64,000 nt of DNA, from NCBI RefSeq assembly GCF_000759795.1, contig NZ_BBMZ01000012.1:62001-126000 (forward strand), written 5' to 3'. Source of the DNA: Pseudescherichia vulneris NBRC 102420. Its GTDB lineage: Bacteria; Pseudomonadota; Gammaproteobacteria; Enterobacterales; Enterobacteriaceae. Shown here one piece after another: positions 22,604-35,669 of the stretch; the stretch's first letter is position 1, and each line of letters starts with the position of its first letter. The notes under the pieces were generated by a model. That model was given only the letters and a program-made list of their open reading frames with translations. It did not search any database and was not told the origin of the DNA. The translations under genes were made by a program, and so were the position numbers.

Positions 22604-22772
22604 TATGCCGGGCGGCGTTGGCACGATGCGTGATGTAGGCCCGGTAAGCGAAGCGCCACCGGGCGTGACGGTGCCTGAGCTGCAACGCCGGGCGGCGCTA
22701 ACGCTTGCCCGGCCTACAGTGAGCACGGTGCGGGATGTAGGCTCGTGCAAGCGAAGCGCAGCCGGGCAGCTT
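22604..22772. repeat. BIME-like cluster of REP elements
   Basis: At least four alternating REP-type palindromic units lie between ybaY and atl: GCCGGGCGGCG, TAGGCCCGGTAAGCGAAGCG, GCCGGGCGGCGCTAACGCTT and GTAGGCTCGTGCAAGCGAAG. The alternating orientation is that of bacterial interspersed mosaic elements, placed between convergent genes. Confidence 0.8.
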
Positions 22773-22775
22773 TTT

Positions 22776-23087
22776 TTACCAGACCCAACGATACCGCGTT
22801 AAATCTATCTGTCCGCTGCCTGTCACCTGAACGCCATCGGCGAGCAGGGCCTGACGCTGGCGCTGTAAATCCGGCCCGGTGAGGGAGATCTGCCCCTGAC
22901 GATTCACCACCCGATGCCACGGCAGCGTGCTGCCCTCTGGCAGGCGTCTGAGTACGCCGCCTACCTGGCGCGCCGCACGGGGTGAACCCGCCAGCCGTGC
23001 TACTTCGCCGTAGGTGGTCACCGAGCCAGCCGGTATCGCGGCAACGATTTGCCATACCCGCTGGGGAAAAGAGTCGTTGTCTGCCAT
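22776..23087 (-). CDS. atl: Alkyltransferase-like protein Atl (YbaZ)
   Basis: Non-enzymatic homologue of O6-alkylguanine-DNA alkyltransferase, 103 residues. The MGMT active-site motif PCHR is replaced by PWHR (LPWHRVVNRQG), so the acceptor cysteine is missing. Proteins of this type bind O6-alkylguanine and hand the lesion to nucleotide-excision repair. The DNA-binding part GSVTTYGEVARLAGSPRAARQVGGVL is intact. It may start slightly upstream in other annotations; the chosen ATG gives a full alkyltransferase-like domain. Confidence 0.93.
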   Translation of the reverse strand: MADNDSFPQRVWQIVAAIPAGSVTTYGEVARLAGSPRAARQVGGVLRRLPEGSTLPWHRVVNRQGQISLTGPDLQRQRQALLADGVQVTGSGQIDLTRYRWVW

Positions 23088-23183
23088 AACGGTTTCCTGA
23101 AGAGTCTCTTACCAGCATAATCAGCGCATGCGAGCCTGTGAAGAGGCGGTTGCGCAATAAACCAGCATCCAGCAGGCCGCGGC

Positions 23184-23212
23184 TTGCAATTGCCGGGCCA
23201 TACAGTGATAAT
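23184..23212 (+). promoter_or_regulatory. Sigma-70 promoter of ffs
   Basis: TTGCAA, a 17-bp spacer and GATAAT, with a GC-rich discriminator (GCGACCGCGCG) as in stringently controlled stable-RNA genes. The expected start, near 23219, leaves a leader of about 25 nt before the mature RNA, consistent with RNase P processing of pre-4.5S RNA. Confidence 0.8.
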
Positions 23213-23244
23213 GCGACCGCGCGTTGGTTAACAACGCTCTCAAT

Positions 23245-23358
23245 GGGGGCCCTGTTGGTTCTCCCGCAACGCTACTCTGTTTACCAGGTCAGATCCGGAA
23301 GGAAGCAGCCAGAGCAGATGACGTGTGTGCCGGGATGTAGCTGGCAGGGCCCCCACCC
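23245..23358 (+). ncRNA. ffs: 4.5S RNA, bacterial signal recognition particle RNA
   Basis: RNA scaffold of the SRP that binds Ffh and FtsY for co-translational membrane targeting. It has exactly 114 nt, as in E. coli. The 5' GGGGGCCC pairs with the 3' GGGCCCCC. The universally conserved SRP core GGAAGGAAGCAGCC is present, followed by AGATGACG. Small differences from E. coli occur in the helix next to the core (AGAGC in place of AAGGC). The 3' end is ACCC, and the gene lies between atl and accessory DNA. Confidence 0.98.
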
Positions 23359-23629
23359 ATTTCTGCGGTTTGCTACGCTATTCGCTTCTAATAAACATCG
23401 CATTCGTTAAACGATTCTCTGCTCTCCGCGGAAGATCACGCCTCTGTCGTATTGCCTGACATCGATTTGTCATTAAACTGAAATGTCAGTGTCATTTTTT
23501 TGTCATATATTCCTGCCACAGTATTATTACAGTAATGTGATCGACGATGTTTTAAGAAAACTATTTCTGGATCAACGGTAAAAGCTGGTGTATTAATTAC
23601 TCGTCTCATTTATACCGAAAGGGATACTC

Positions 23630-23878
23630 ATGGTCAGCGCAGTGTTAAACGTTAAAATTGACGAAGCAGTAAAAGAGAAACTTCGCCAGTATGCAGAGGC
23701 GAATAATGAGAACCTTAGCACGGCAACCGAAAAGCTACTCCTGCTCGCGCTTGAATCAAACGAGGGCGACGTCTCCGAGGAAGATATCGATAGCCAGCAT
23801 ACGGAAGAAGAGAACGCATCGGCCCTGAGTGTGAAAGAGATCAAGGCGTTACGTAAACTGCTGAAGAAGAAAAAATGA
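23630..23878 (+). CDS. Small ribbon-helix-helix-like protein, unrecognised
   Basis: An 82-residue protein I do not recognise. The first about 45 residues (VSAVLNVKIDEAVKEKLRQYAEANNENLSTATEKLLLLAL) follow the beta-helix-helix pattern of ribbon-helix-helix DNA-binding domains (Arc/MetJ/antitoxin type). An acidic stretch (EGDVSEEDIDSQHTEEE) and a very basic tail (RKLLKKKK) follow. Start after CGAAAGGGATACTC. The stop overlaps the next gene as ATGA, so the two are translationally coupled. Possible roles are an antitoxin or small regulator. The pair interrupts the ffs-pdeB junction and looks acquired. Confidence 0.75.
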   Translation: MVSAVLNVKIDEAVKEKLRQYAEANNENLSTATEKLLLLALESNEGDVSEEDIDSQHTEEENASALSVKEIKALRKLLKKKK

Positions 23879-24087
23879 AACCCCTACAGTCAACCGCCAG
23901 CAACTATGCTGAAGCCTGCGAGCAGCTGCGCTCAGGCTACGTTAAACAGGTTCGTCTGAACTGGAATGTCGGGACCGATGAGTTTTTTCGTATAGCATCA
24001 GAGTGGTGTGATGCCGGCGCAAAAATAAAAAAACAGGGCGAGCGTTTTATTATTGCCCTGAAAGGTTTTCCTATTCCCCGGCAGTAA
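23875..24087 (+). CDS. Small protein coupled to the RHH-like gene, unrecognised
   Basis: A 70-residue protein of no family I recognise (MKPLQSTASNYAEACEQLRS...GFPIPRQ), overlapping the preceding stop by ATGA. It is rich in aromatic and basic residues, with one central DEFFRIASEWC segment, and shows no RelE, PIN or HicA signature, so a toxin role is only suggested by the gene arrangement. A short palindrome (GCGATCGG / CCGATCGC) follows at 24095-24114 before the convergent MocR gene. Confidence 0.65.
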   Translation: MKPLQSTASNYAEACEQLRSGYVKQVRLNWNVGTDEFFRIASEWCDAGAKIKKQGERFIIALKGFPIPRQ

Positions 24088-24094
24088 TGATATT

Positions 24095-24114
24095 GCGATC
24101 GGTAAACCGATCGC
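24095..24114. other. Palindrome between convergent genes
   Basis: GCGATCGGTAAACCGATCGC, a perfect inverted repeat between the small-gene pair and the MocR gene. It could act as a weak bidirectional terminator, but it has no U-tract. Confidence 0.35.
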
Positions 24115-24121
24115 TGTCACA

Positions 24122-25549
24122 TTAAATATATTTCCGTTGCCGTATAATCTGCGGCTGGTTAATTAGCGGAGACCATATTGGCTGTAAGGCCATAAATGCC
24201 TCCTGCAGGATCGCTTCCGGCTGGGTAAACGGCATCCGTAAATAACGTTCAAATGCGCCCGCCAGACCAAAGCGCGTTCCTCCTCCCAAATGAATACCCA
24301 CGCTCTCCGCGCCGGTGGCAAATCGCGTCGCCAGCGCTTCCGGCAGCTCCACCCAAAATGAAAGTCCGCCCTGCGGGATCTGCGTCTGCCACTCTGGAAA
24401 AAATGCCTGCATCAGGCGCAGACAGTCGTCGCGGCGTGTGGCCAGCATGCATCGATAAGCGGGCAAAAAGGTTTCCCCGTTCTCAATCAGCCAGCGGGCG
24501 GCGAGCTGCTCCAGCACCGGGGTACCCAGATCGATCGTGTCACGCATCTGTACCAGTGAGGCGATAGTGCGGGCCGGGGCTCGGATCCAGCCCAGCCGCA
24601 GACCACCCCAAAAGCTCTTGGCGGCAGAGCCGAGCGAAATTACCGACCCATCCGGGCTAAAAGCAGCCAGCGGGGGCGGGGGAGGGGCGTCATACCAAAG
24701 ATCGGTCATGGTTTCGTCCACCACTAGCGTGGTGCGCGTGCGGGCCGCAATCTCCGCCACGGTTTGCCGGGTTGCGGCATCCATACAGCGGCCGGTGGGA
24801 TTATGAAAGTCCGGCATCAGGTAGGCGAGCCTCGGCGAGGTCTGGCCGATGGTCGCTGCCAGCCCGTCACTATCCCAGCCCTGCATAGGCAGTGCGACGC
24901 CAACCGGCCGGCAGGATGCCCCTTCAATCGCCGCTATCGCCAGCGGGTAGGTAGGGTGATCCACCACCACCCGATCCCCTGGTCCGGTCAGCAGACGCAG
25001 GATCAGCGCAAAACCGCTGAGCGCCCCGTTAACAATCATCACTTCATCAGGCCGGGTCGGCAGGCCGCGCGCCGCGTAGCGGGCAGCAATGGCTTCGCGT
25101 AACGTCAGCAATCCCTGCTGATCGTAGCCGGTAGAGCCGAAGTGCTGCGGCATCGCGGTCAGCGCCTGCTGATACGCCTGATGGATCTCCGGGCTGGCCC
25201 CCAGCGAGGCGGTGGAGAGATCTAGCGCGCTGCCGGAGTGGGTACGGGTCGGCACCGTGCGGCTGCTTTCAGGCAGCATCACGACGGAGCCGCTGCCCTG
25301 GCGGCTCAGGAGAAAGCCCTCGTCCCGCAGCTGAGCCAGCGCGCTGGCTACGGTAGTGCGGCTGATGCCGAGGGCGGCAGCCAGCTCGCGCTCGCCCGGC
25401 AGGCGAGTCTCCAGCGCCAGGCGACCGTCAAGGATCAGCATCCGCAGTGCCTGGGCAAGCTGCTGCCAGAGCGGCGTGCGCGACGGGGTATGTTGCCACT
25501 GGCCTAGCAGGCGTACCAGCGACTGGCTTCCAAATCGACGTGATGACAT
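24122..25549 (-). CDS. MocR-family (GntR/aminotransferase) regulator, YczR-like
   Basis: A 475-residue fusion of an N-terminal GntR winged helix (about 23-90: TPLWQQLAQALRMLIL...LPGERELAAALGISRTTVASALAQL) and a class I aminotransferase-fold effector domain. The PLP-anchoring Lys311 is present in SLGSAAKSFWGG, with HNPTGR and DET motifs upstream, so PLP binding is likely. It is divergent from a YczE-like membrane protein; MocR regulators commonly control their divergent neighbour, and the YczR/YczE pairing is known in other bacteria. A candidate operator lies in the 87-bp gap. Confidence 0.88.
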   Translation of the reverse strand: MSSRRFGSQSLVRLLGQWQHTPSRTPLWQQLAQALRMLILDGRLALETRLPGERELAAALGISRTTVASALAQLRDEGFLLSRQGSGSVVMLPESSRTVPTRTHSGSALDLSTASLGASPEIHQAYQQALTAMPQHFGSTGYDQQGLLTLREAIAARYAARGLPTRPDEVMIVNGALSGFALILRLLTGPGDRVVVDHPTYPLAIAAIEGASCRPVGVALPMQGWDSDGLAATIGQTSPRLAYLMPDFHNPTGRCMDAATRQTVAEIAARTRTTLVVDETMTDLWYDAPPPPPLAAFSPDGSVISLGSAAKSFWGGLRLGWIRAPARTIASLVQMRDTIDLGTPVLEQLAARWLIENGETFLPAYRCMLATRRDDCLRLMQAFFPEWQTQIPQGGLSFWVELPEALATRFATGAESVGIHLGGGTRFGLAGAFERYLRMPFTQPEAILQEAFMALQPIWSPLINQPQIIRQRKYI

Positions 25550-25571
25550 AGGCAGTCCACTTTTTCAAAAC

Positions 25572-25592
25572 TGGTCATTAATGATAATGCCA
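25572..25592. promoter_or_regulatory. Candidate operator between MocR gene and yczE-like gene
   Basis: TGGTCATTA-ATGA-TAATGCCA is an imperfect inverted repeat (one bulged T) centred in the short divergent intergenic region, a plausible MocR binding site. Inference from position and symmetry. Confidence 0.4.
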
Positions 25593-25636
25593 CTAAGAGA
25601 GAGGATGTCACTCTCTTTGATTGAACGAGGTGAACT

Positions 25637-26251
25637 ATGCTGCGGCGACTCCTGCAACTCTATATCGGCCTGACGCTCTACGGCGTCTCTACCGCCATGT
25701 TTGTTCGGGCGGATCTCGGGGCCGATCCGTGGAACGTATTTCATCTTGGCGTAGCGAAGCTCCTTTCGCTCAATATTGGCGTGGTGATGATTGCCGTCGG
25801 CGCGCTGGTGCTGCTGCTGTGGATCCCCCTGCGTCAGCGTCCGGGCTTGGGCACCATCAGTAACGTGGTGATGATTGGATTAGCGGCGGACGCCGCGCTG
25901 GCCCTGATGCCTCCTCTGGAGTCGCTGCTGGCCCGCAGCCTGCTGCTGGCTGCCGCCGTGGTGGTCAACGCGCTGGCAACGGGCATGTATATCGGTGCTG
26001 GATTCGGTGCGGGCCCGCGCGACGGCCTGATGACCGGTATCAACGCCCGCACCGGCTGGTCGGTGCGCGTGGTACGTACCGCCATTGAGGTGAGCGTCCT
26101 GCTGCTGGGCTGCGCAATGGGCGGCACCTTTGGCGTCGGAACGGTGCTCTACGCCCTGGCAATTGGCCCGCTGATCCAGCTCTGCCTGCCGTGGTTTCGC
26201 CAGCCCTCCCCGATTGCGCCCGTCACTCAGCCGCAGGAGAGCGCGTTGTAA
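25637..26251 (+). CDS. YczE-like integral membrane protein
   Basis: A 204-residue hydrophobic protein with about five transmembrane helices, resembling the YczE family (start MLRRLLQLYIGLTLYGVSTAMFVRADLG, then GADPWNVFHLG). A second glycine-rich segment, GAGFGAGPRDGLMTGI, mirrors the first, suggesting an internal duplication. No substrate can be inferred. It starts after GAACGAGGTGAACT. The divergent MocR gene probably regulates it. Confidence 0.8.
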   Translation: MLRRLLQLYIGLTLYGVSTAMFVRADLGADPWNVFHLGVAKLLSLNIGVVMIAVGALVLLLWIPLRQRPGLGTISNVVMIGLAADAALALMPPLESLLARSLLLAAAVVVNALATGMYIGAGFGAGPRDGLMTGINARTGWSVRVVRTAIEVSVLLLGCAMGGTFGVGTVLYALAIGPLIQLCLPWFRQPSPIAPVTQPQESAL

Positions 26252-26324
26252 ACCCGCGAAGCGCTCACAGCAACGGTGAACGGTTTGGGTTACACTGGTG
26301 GCACGCTGGCTGCCAGGCAACGCC

Positions 26325-27308
26325 ATGAAATCCATTACGCTTTACGATGTCGCCCGTTTCGCGGGCGTCTCCTACCAGACCGTCTCCCGCGTCATTAACC
26401 AGGCGGAGCACGTCTCAACACGTACCCGCGAGAAGGTGCTGTTTGCCATGCGCGAGCTGAACTACGTTCCTAACCGGGGCGCGCAGCAGCTGGCGGGCAA
26501 ACGTAGCCGCACCCTCGGGCTGCTCACCAGCGATCTGGCTCTCCATGCGCCGTCCCAGATCGCCTCGGCGGTGAAAAATCGCGCCGCACAGGCCGGGGCG
26601 GGGGTTATTATCGCCATGCCGGAACAGGCGACCCAGGCGGCCTGCCTGCTGGCGTTGCAAGAGCTACTGGCTCAGCGGGTCACCGGGCTGCTGATCAACC
26701 TGCCGCTGGAGGACGACCAGGCCGAAGAGCTGGCGGCGCTGGCGTGTCCGACGCCAACGCTGTTTCTCGACGTCAGCCCGACAGCGCAGGTGAATAGCCT
26801 GGTCTTTGATGCCGCTGAAGGGGCAAGGCTGGGGGCAGAGCACGTGTTGGCCCTGGGCCATCGCGTTATTGCCCTGCTCGCCGGGCCGCCGGGCTCGGTG
26901 TCAGCCCGGGCGCGCCTTGCGGGCTGGCTGGAGACGCTGGAAAACGCACAGGTTACGCCAGCAGCCAGTGCGCACGGCGACTGGAGCGCGGCCTCAGGGT
27001 ATGAACAAGCGCAGCGGCTGCTGGCCTCCCAACCGCTGCCCGAAGCCATTCTGGTGGCGAACGATCAGATGGCGCTTGGCGTCCTGCGCGCCTGTGCGGA
27101 AAAGGGCTTCGCCGTGCCCGGACAGATCGCGGTTATCGGCTATGACGATACCGCTGACAGCGCGTGGTATACGCCGCCGCTGACCACGATACGTCAGGCG
27201 TTTAAAGAGGCAGGAGAGCGCAGCGTTGACTGGCTGCTTCAGCCTCCCACGGATGAGTTAAGCCAGACGCTGCTGCCGGTGACGCTGGTCATTCGCAGCT
27301 CGGCCTAA
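26325..27308 (+). CDS. lacI: Lactose-operon-type repressor LacI
   Basis: LacI-family repressor of 327 residues. The N-terminal helix-turn-helix ITLYDVARFAGVSYQTVSRVIN carries the YQ recognition residues of E. coli LacI, then the hinge (NRGAQQLAGKRS) and a periplasmic-binding-protein-like core (SDLALHAPSQIASAVKNRA, VANDQMALGV, VIGYDDT). I prefer the start MKSITLYDV by family comparison; an in-frame ATG nine codons upstream is possible. It is directly upstream of lacZ on the same strand. The C-terminus is shorter than in E. coli LacI. Confidence 0.88.
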   Translation: MKSITLYDVARFAGVSYQTVSRVINQAEHVSTRTREKVLFAMRELNYVPNRGAQQLAGKRSRTLGLLTSDLALHAPSQIASAVKNRAAQAGAGVIIAMPEQATQAACLLALQELLAQRVTGLLINLPLEDDQAEELAALACPTPTLFLDVSPTAQVNSLVFDAAEGARLGAEHVLALGHRVIALLAGPPGSVSARARLAGWLETLENAQVTPAASAHGDWSAASGYEQAQRLLASQPLPEAILVANDQMALGVLRACAEKGFAVPGQIAVIGYDDTADSAWYTPPLTTIRQAFKEAGERSVDWLLQPPTDELSQTLLPVTLVIRSSA

Positions 27309-27391
27309 AAACCCTTTCGCTTTTGTGATCGCTCCCGCTTATAGCGATGGCGCTCCTTTACCTTTCTCCCTTGTCAGGGCATCGTACAGAA

Positions 27392-32065
<4,674 letters not shown>

Positions 32066-32203
32066 CAAACATTCCTTTTTGATATATGGCGAAAAAGATC
32101 AGCAGCAGGAATAGGGCATGGTTATACCATTATCTGCGGCGATCCTCTGCTAATTCCCGCCAAAATTTGCTAAAGGACAATGTTTAATAATAAAAGCGTA
32201 GGC

Positions 32204-32872
32204 TTAGCGGCGGTGCGCCAGACGACGTACCAGGCGATCGCCGGTCATCTGTACCCCCTGCACCAGCACCACCAGTACGACGACCGTACCCACCATCACC
32301 TGGTCATTGAAGCGCTGATAGCCGTAGCGAATCGCGAGATCTCCCAGCCCGCCGCCGCCAATGACGCCCGCCATCGACGAGAAGCCAATCAGCATGACGA
32401 TGGTGAGGGTGATCCCCGCCAGCAGGGTTGGCAGCGCCTCCGGCAGCAGCGCTTTGGCGATGACGTGCCAGACGCCGCCCCCCATCGACAAAATGGCCTC
32501 GATACGGCCATAGTCCACCTCGTCCAGCGCGTTTTCCGTCAGCCTGGCAAAGAAGGGAAACGCGCCGATAGTGATTGGCACCACGGCGGCGGTGCTGCCC
32601 AGGGTGGTGCCAATCAGCAGCCGGGTAAAGGGGATCAGGGCAATCAGCAGCACGATAAACGGCAGCGAGCGGCCAATATTAATTATCGTCCCCAGCACGG
32701 CATTGATTTTAGGCATCGGCAGCAGGCCGCTCGCCCGTGAAATATAGAGTAAAACGCCGATGGGCAGGCCAATCAGCACGGTGAAAAAGGCGGCCAGCGC
32801 CACCATGTAGACGGTCTCCAGCGTGCCGTTTAGCAGCATCGGCCAGAGTTCCTCCCAGCTCATGCTACGCAT
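32204..32872 (-). CDS. MetI-like ABC transporter permease
   Basis: Permease of the methionine-uptake (MetI) family, 222 residues, with five predicted membrane helices and the coupling-loop region [19 protein letters not shown], whose pattern EALP matches MetI. The start I chose ([11 protein letters not shown]) has GGGAGG five bases upstream and overlaps the ATPase gene by 13 bp; an ATG three codons on would give an ATGA overlap. It is last in a four-gene operon: oxygenase, binding protein, ATPase, permease. It is probably not MetI itself but a paralogue for a related sulfur compound. Confidence 0.85.
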   Translation of the reverse strand: MRSMSWEELWPMLLNGTLETVYMVALAAFFTVLIGLPIGVLLYISRASGLLPMPKINAVLGTIINIGRSLPFIVLLIALIPFTRLLIGTTLGSTAAVVPITIGAFPFFARLTENALDEVDYGRIEAILSMGGGVWHVIAKALLPEALPTLLAGITLTIVMLIGFSSMAGVIGGGGLGDLAIRYGYQRFNDQVMVGTVVVLVVLVQGVQMTGDRLVRRLAHRR

Positions 32873-33648
32873 AGCGGCCTCCCGTTTAAGCCGTGCCGTT
32901 GTAAAAACAGACGTTCCGCCTGCGGATCGGGCAGCAGCGCCTGGCGCAGGCGCGACCACGGTGTGACCAGCAGATCGGCAATCTTTCCGCTTTCAATCAG
33001 CTCGCCGTTCTCCAGCAGCGCCGCATGATCGCAGAGGCTTTTTACCACCTCCAGCTGGTGGGTGATCAGCACAATGGTCAGGCCAAGCTGACGGTTGATA
33101 TCCGCCAGCAGGCTCAGCACCGACTGCGTGGTCTCGGGATCCAGCGCGCTGGTGGCTTCGTCGCAGAGCAGCACCTGCGGACGCGCCGCCAGCGCCCGGG
33201 CGATACCGACGCGCTGCTTCTGCCCGCCGGAGAGCTGCGAAGGGAAGGCCTGCGCCTTATCGCTCAGCCCTACCAGGTGCAGCAGCTCATCGACTCGTAC
33301 CCGGCGCTGCGCTTTGGCTACGCCGGCGATCTCCAGCGGCACGGCAACGTTGTCCGCCACGCTGCGAGCGTGCAGCAGATTGAAGTGCTGAAAAATCATG
33401 CCGGTTTGCAGACGGTGCGCGCGCAGGGCGGCTTTATCGAAACCGGTAATGTCGCGCCCGTTGACCAGGATACGGCCATGGGTTGGCCGCTCCAGCAGAT
33501 TCAGGCAGCGGATCAGCGTGCTTTTACCCGCACCGCTGCGCCCGAGAATGCCGTAAATGGCCCCTTCGGGAACGGTTAACGAGATGTCGTTCAGCGCCGG
33601 TCGGCCTGCTCCGGCATAGGTTTTACTCAGCCCTTCAATCACAATCAT
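32860..33648 (-). CDS. MetN-like ABC transporter ATPase lacking the C-terminal NIL domain
   Basis: ATPase of 262 residues with Walker [11 protein letters not shown]-loop MIFQHFNLL, signature LSGGQKQR, Walker [13 protein letters not shown] and switch His in LITHQ, all intact. MetN of E. coli has 343 residues because of a C-terminal NIL/ACT domain that binds methionine and shuts the transporter. Here the protein ends soon after the nucleotide-binding domain, so that feedback is absent. Its stop overlaps the permease gene and its start overlaps the binding-protein stop (ATGA), indicating tight coupling. Confidence 0.88.
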   Translation of the reverse strand: MIVIEGLSKTYAGAGRPALNDISLTVPEGAIYGILGRSGAGKSTLIRCLNLLERPTHGRILVNGRDITGFDKAALRAHRLQTGMIFQHFNLLHARSVADNVAVPLEIAGVAKAQRRVRVDELLHLVGLSDKAQAFPSQLSGGQKQRVGIARALAARPQVLLCDEATSALDPETTQSVLSLLADINRQLGLTIVLITHQLEVVKSLCDHAALLENGELIESGKIADLLVTPWSRLRQALLPDPQAERLFLQRHGLNGRPLCVA

Positions 33649-34451
33649 GACTGCGGCGCGACCGGAATAACCGAGCCGTTGTAGTTTTTACGGATAAATT
33701 CGGCCACCTGCGGCGAGGTCAGATCCTTCGCCAGCTCCTTAATGCGTGGATCGTTAGCCAGCGCCGGGTTGGTCACCAGAATATTGGCGTAGGGATTATG
33801 CTCGGCGCTCTCCAGCCCCAGCGCATCTTTAGCTGGCGTCAGGCCCGCCTCCAGCGCATAGTTGCCGTTAATGACCGCCAGATCGACGTCGTCCAGCGAG
33901 CGCGGGATCTGCGGGGACTCAATCTCAAGAATTTTGATGTGTTTTGGATTCTCGGCAATGTCCTTCGGCGTGGCGAGGGTGGTGGCCGGATCGGTGAACT
34001 TCGCGTTGAGCTTAATCAGCCCCTGGCTTTGCAGCAGGAACAGGGAGCGGCTCAGGTTGGTGGTGTTGTTCGGCACGGCCACCGTGGCGTTGTCTGGAAT
34101 CGACTTGAGATCTTTATATTTGCGCGAGTAGATGCCCAGCGGTTCAATGTGCACCGTCGCCGCGACGGCAAAGGTTTTGCCCAGCGCTTTCTCCTGATCT
34201 TTGAGATACGGAACGTGCTGGAAGTAGTTAGCGTCAACGTCGCCGTTAGCCAGCAGCTCGTTGGCATTAACGCCGCTGGTCAACTCCACTACCTTGATGT
34301 CCAGCTTTGGATCAAAGGTTTTAATGTAGTTCAGGATTTCCGCGTGTGGCACGGCGTCGGCAGCGATGCGTAACGCTTCCGCATGGGCAGAACCCCATGC
34401 CAGAGACAGAGAGAGCGCCAGCCCGGCCAGTTTAAATGCTGCAGGTTTCAT
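33645..34451 (-). CDS. MetQ/NlpA-family periplasmic binding protein
   Basis: Substrate-binding protein of 268 residues in the NlpA/MetQ family, shown by [30 protein letters not shown] and [13 protein letters not shown]. The signal peptide ([24 protein letters not shown]) has no lipobox cysteine, unlike E. coli MetQ, so the protein is expected to be soluble in the periplasm. The stop overlaps the ATPase start by ATGA. The ligand is probably methionine or a related sulfur compound; the neighbouring oxygenase hints at an organosulfur substrate. Confidence 0.87.
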   Translation of the reverse strand: MKPAAFKLAGLALSLSLAWGSAHAEALRIAADAVPHAEILNYIKTFDPKLDIKVVELTSGVNANELLANGDVDANYFQHVPYLKDQEKALGKTFAVAATVHIEPLGIYSRKYKDLKSIPDNATVAVPNNTTNLSRSLFLLQSQGLIKLNAKFTDPATTLATPKDIAENPKHIKILEIESPQIPRSLDDVDLAVINGNYALEAGLTPAKDALGLESAEHNPYANILVTNPALANDPRIKELAKDLTSPQVAEFIRKNYNGSVIPVAPQS

Positions 34452-34486
34452 GATTTTTATCCTTATCGTTATGTCAGTGGGTTTAA

Positions 34487-35515
34487 TCAGGCAATCAGTT
34501 GCTCACTGCGCTCGCGCAGCACGTCCCGGTAGTAACGCTCGGCTACGTCCGGATGGGATCGCAGTCGTCCTTTGAGGTAGTTCCAACCCACGTCGCGCAG
34601 CAGCGGATTGAGCGGGTCGCTCTCTGGCCCCTGCGCCTCCTGGGCCAGCTGCTCGGGCAGGGCATAGACCGGTACAACCGCATCCAGCTGTGCGCCGAGG
34701 AAGAAAGCGATCGACAGCCGCTCCTGGCCAGCTGCGGGAGAGACGACCCGATGTACCGTGGCGCGCAGATAGCCGTTGGTGGCCAGCTCCAGCAGCTCAC
34801 CAATGTTCACTACAAAGCTTCCGGCCAGCGGGGCGGCATCCAGCCAGCGGCCCGGAGCGACCTCAACCTGCAACCCTCTCTGCTCATCCTGGAGCAGGAA
34901 GCTGAGGAAACCCGAGTCCTTGTGTGCGCCGACGCCCTGCTGGCTCTCCGTGGCCGGCTGGCCGGGGTAGCGGATCAGCTTGATATGCTCGTTGGGTTTA
35001 TCGCCGTACAGCGCATCAAAGGCGTCGGCTGGCAGGTTTAGCGCCTGGGCGAAGGCGCGCAGCAGGCTGAGGGCCATGCGGGTCATCGCTTTTTGCCAGG
35101 CGAGCAGGGCAGGCTTCAGCGTCGGCTGCGCCTCTGGCCACAGGTTCGGTCCCTGCAGACGTCGCCAGCGAGGATCGTCCCCGGCCACGTTCAGCGCTGG
35201 ACGCTCAGCGCCTATATCAAACTGTTCGCGCCAGTCCGGCTGGCCGCGGGTTAGCTCCGAGGCCGCACGGTTATAGCCGCGAAAATGGGGCGAGTGGATC
35301 ATGGCGACCTGCTGCTTCTCCGCATCGGAAAGGGCAAAGAAGCGGCGGGCCTCCTGCTGGACGGCATGCTGTAGGGCGTCGTCCACGCCATGATTCACCA
35401 GATAAAAGAAACCGATATCTCGTGCAGCATTACGCAGCTGCTCCAGAAAGGCGGGACGCTGGTCGGGATTGGAAAAGTGCGACAGGTCAAGAATGGGCAG
35501 GCGGGTAGCGGTCAT
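34487..35515 (-). CDS. Isopenicillin-N-synthase-like 2-oxoglutarate/Fe(II) oxygenase
   Basis: A 342-residue non-haem iron oxygenase. The facial triad is His198-x-Asp200 (GVGAHKDSGFLSFLLQD) and His255 (ATVHRVVSP), and Arg266-x-Ser268 (ERLSIAFF) is the co-substrate-binding RxS motif. The N-terminus has the DIOX pattern (LPILDLSHF, RDIGFFYLVNHGV). It is the first gene of an operon with MetQ/MetN/MetI-like transporter genes and starts after ATGAGGAGCCAGCC. It probably oxidises or dealkylates the imported compound. The precise substrate and reaction are unknown. Confidence 0.87.
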   Translation of the reverse strand: MTATRLPILDLSHFSNPDQRPAFLEQLRNAARDIGFFYLVNHGVDDALQHAVQQEARRFFALSDAEKQQVAMIHSPHFRGYNRAASELTRGQPDWREQFDIGAERPALNVAGDDPRWRRLQGPNLWPEAQPTLKPALLAWQKAMTRMALSLLRAFAQALNLPADAFDALYGDKPNEHIKLIRYPGQPATESQQGVGAHKDSGFLSFLLQDEQRGLQVEVAPGRWLDAAPLAGSFVVNIGELLELATNGYLRATVHRVVSPAAGQERLSIAFFLGAQLDAVVPVYALPEQLAQEAQGPESDPLNPLLRDVGWNYLKGRLRSHPDVAERYYRDVLRERSEQLIA

Positions 35516-35669
35516 GGCTGGCTCCTCATAGTGGCTTTCTGGCAGAGTGCCCTAACGCCCTATTTTCAACCAATAACCTTCTTTTCTAATTTATGACCGA
35601 GCAGGATCACGTGCTTTTGCGAAAAAAGCATAAGGCAGATGTAGCGGGGGAGCGGGCTTGCGGCGGGCC

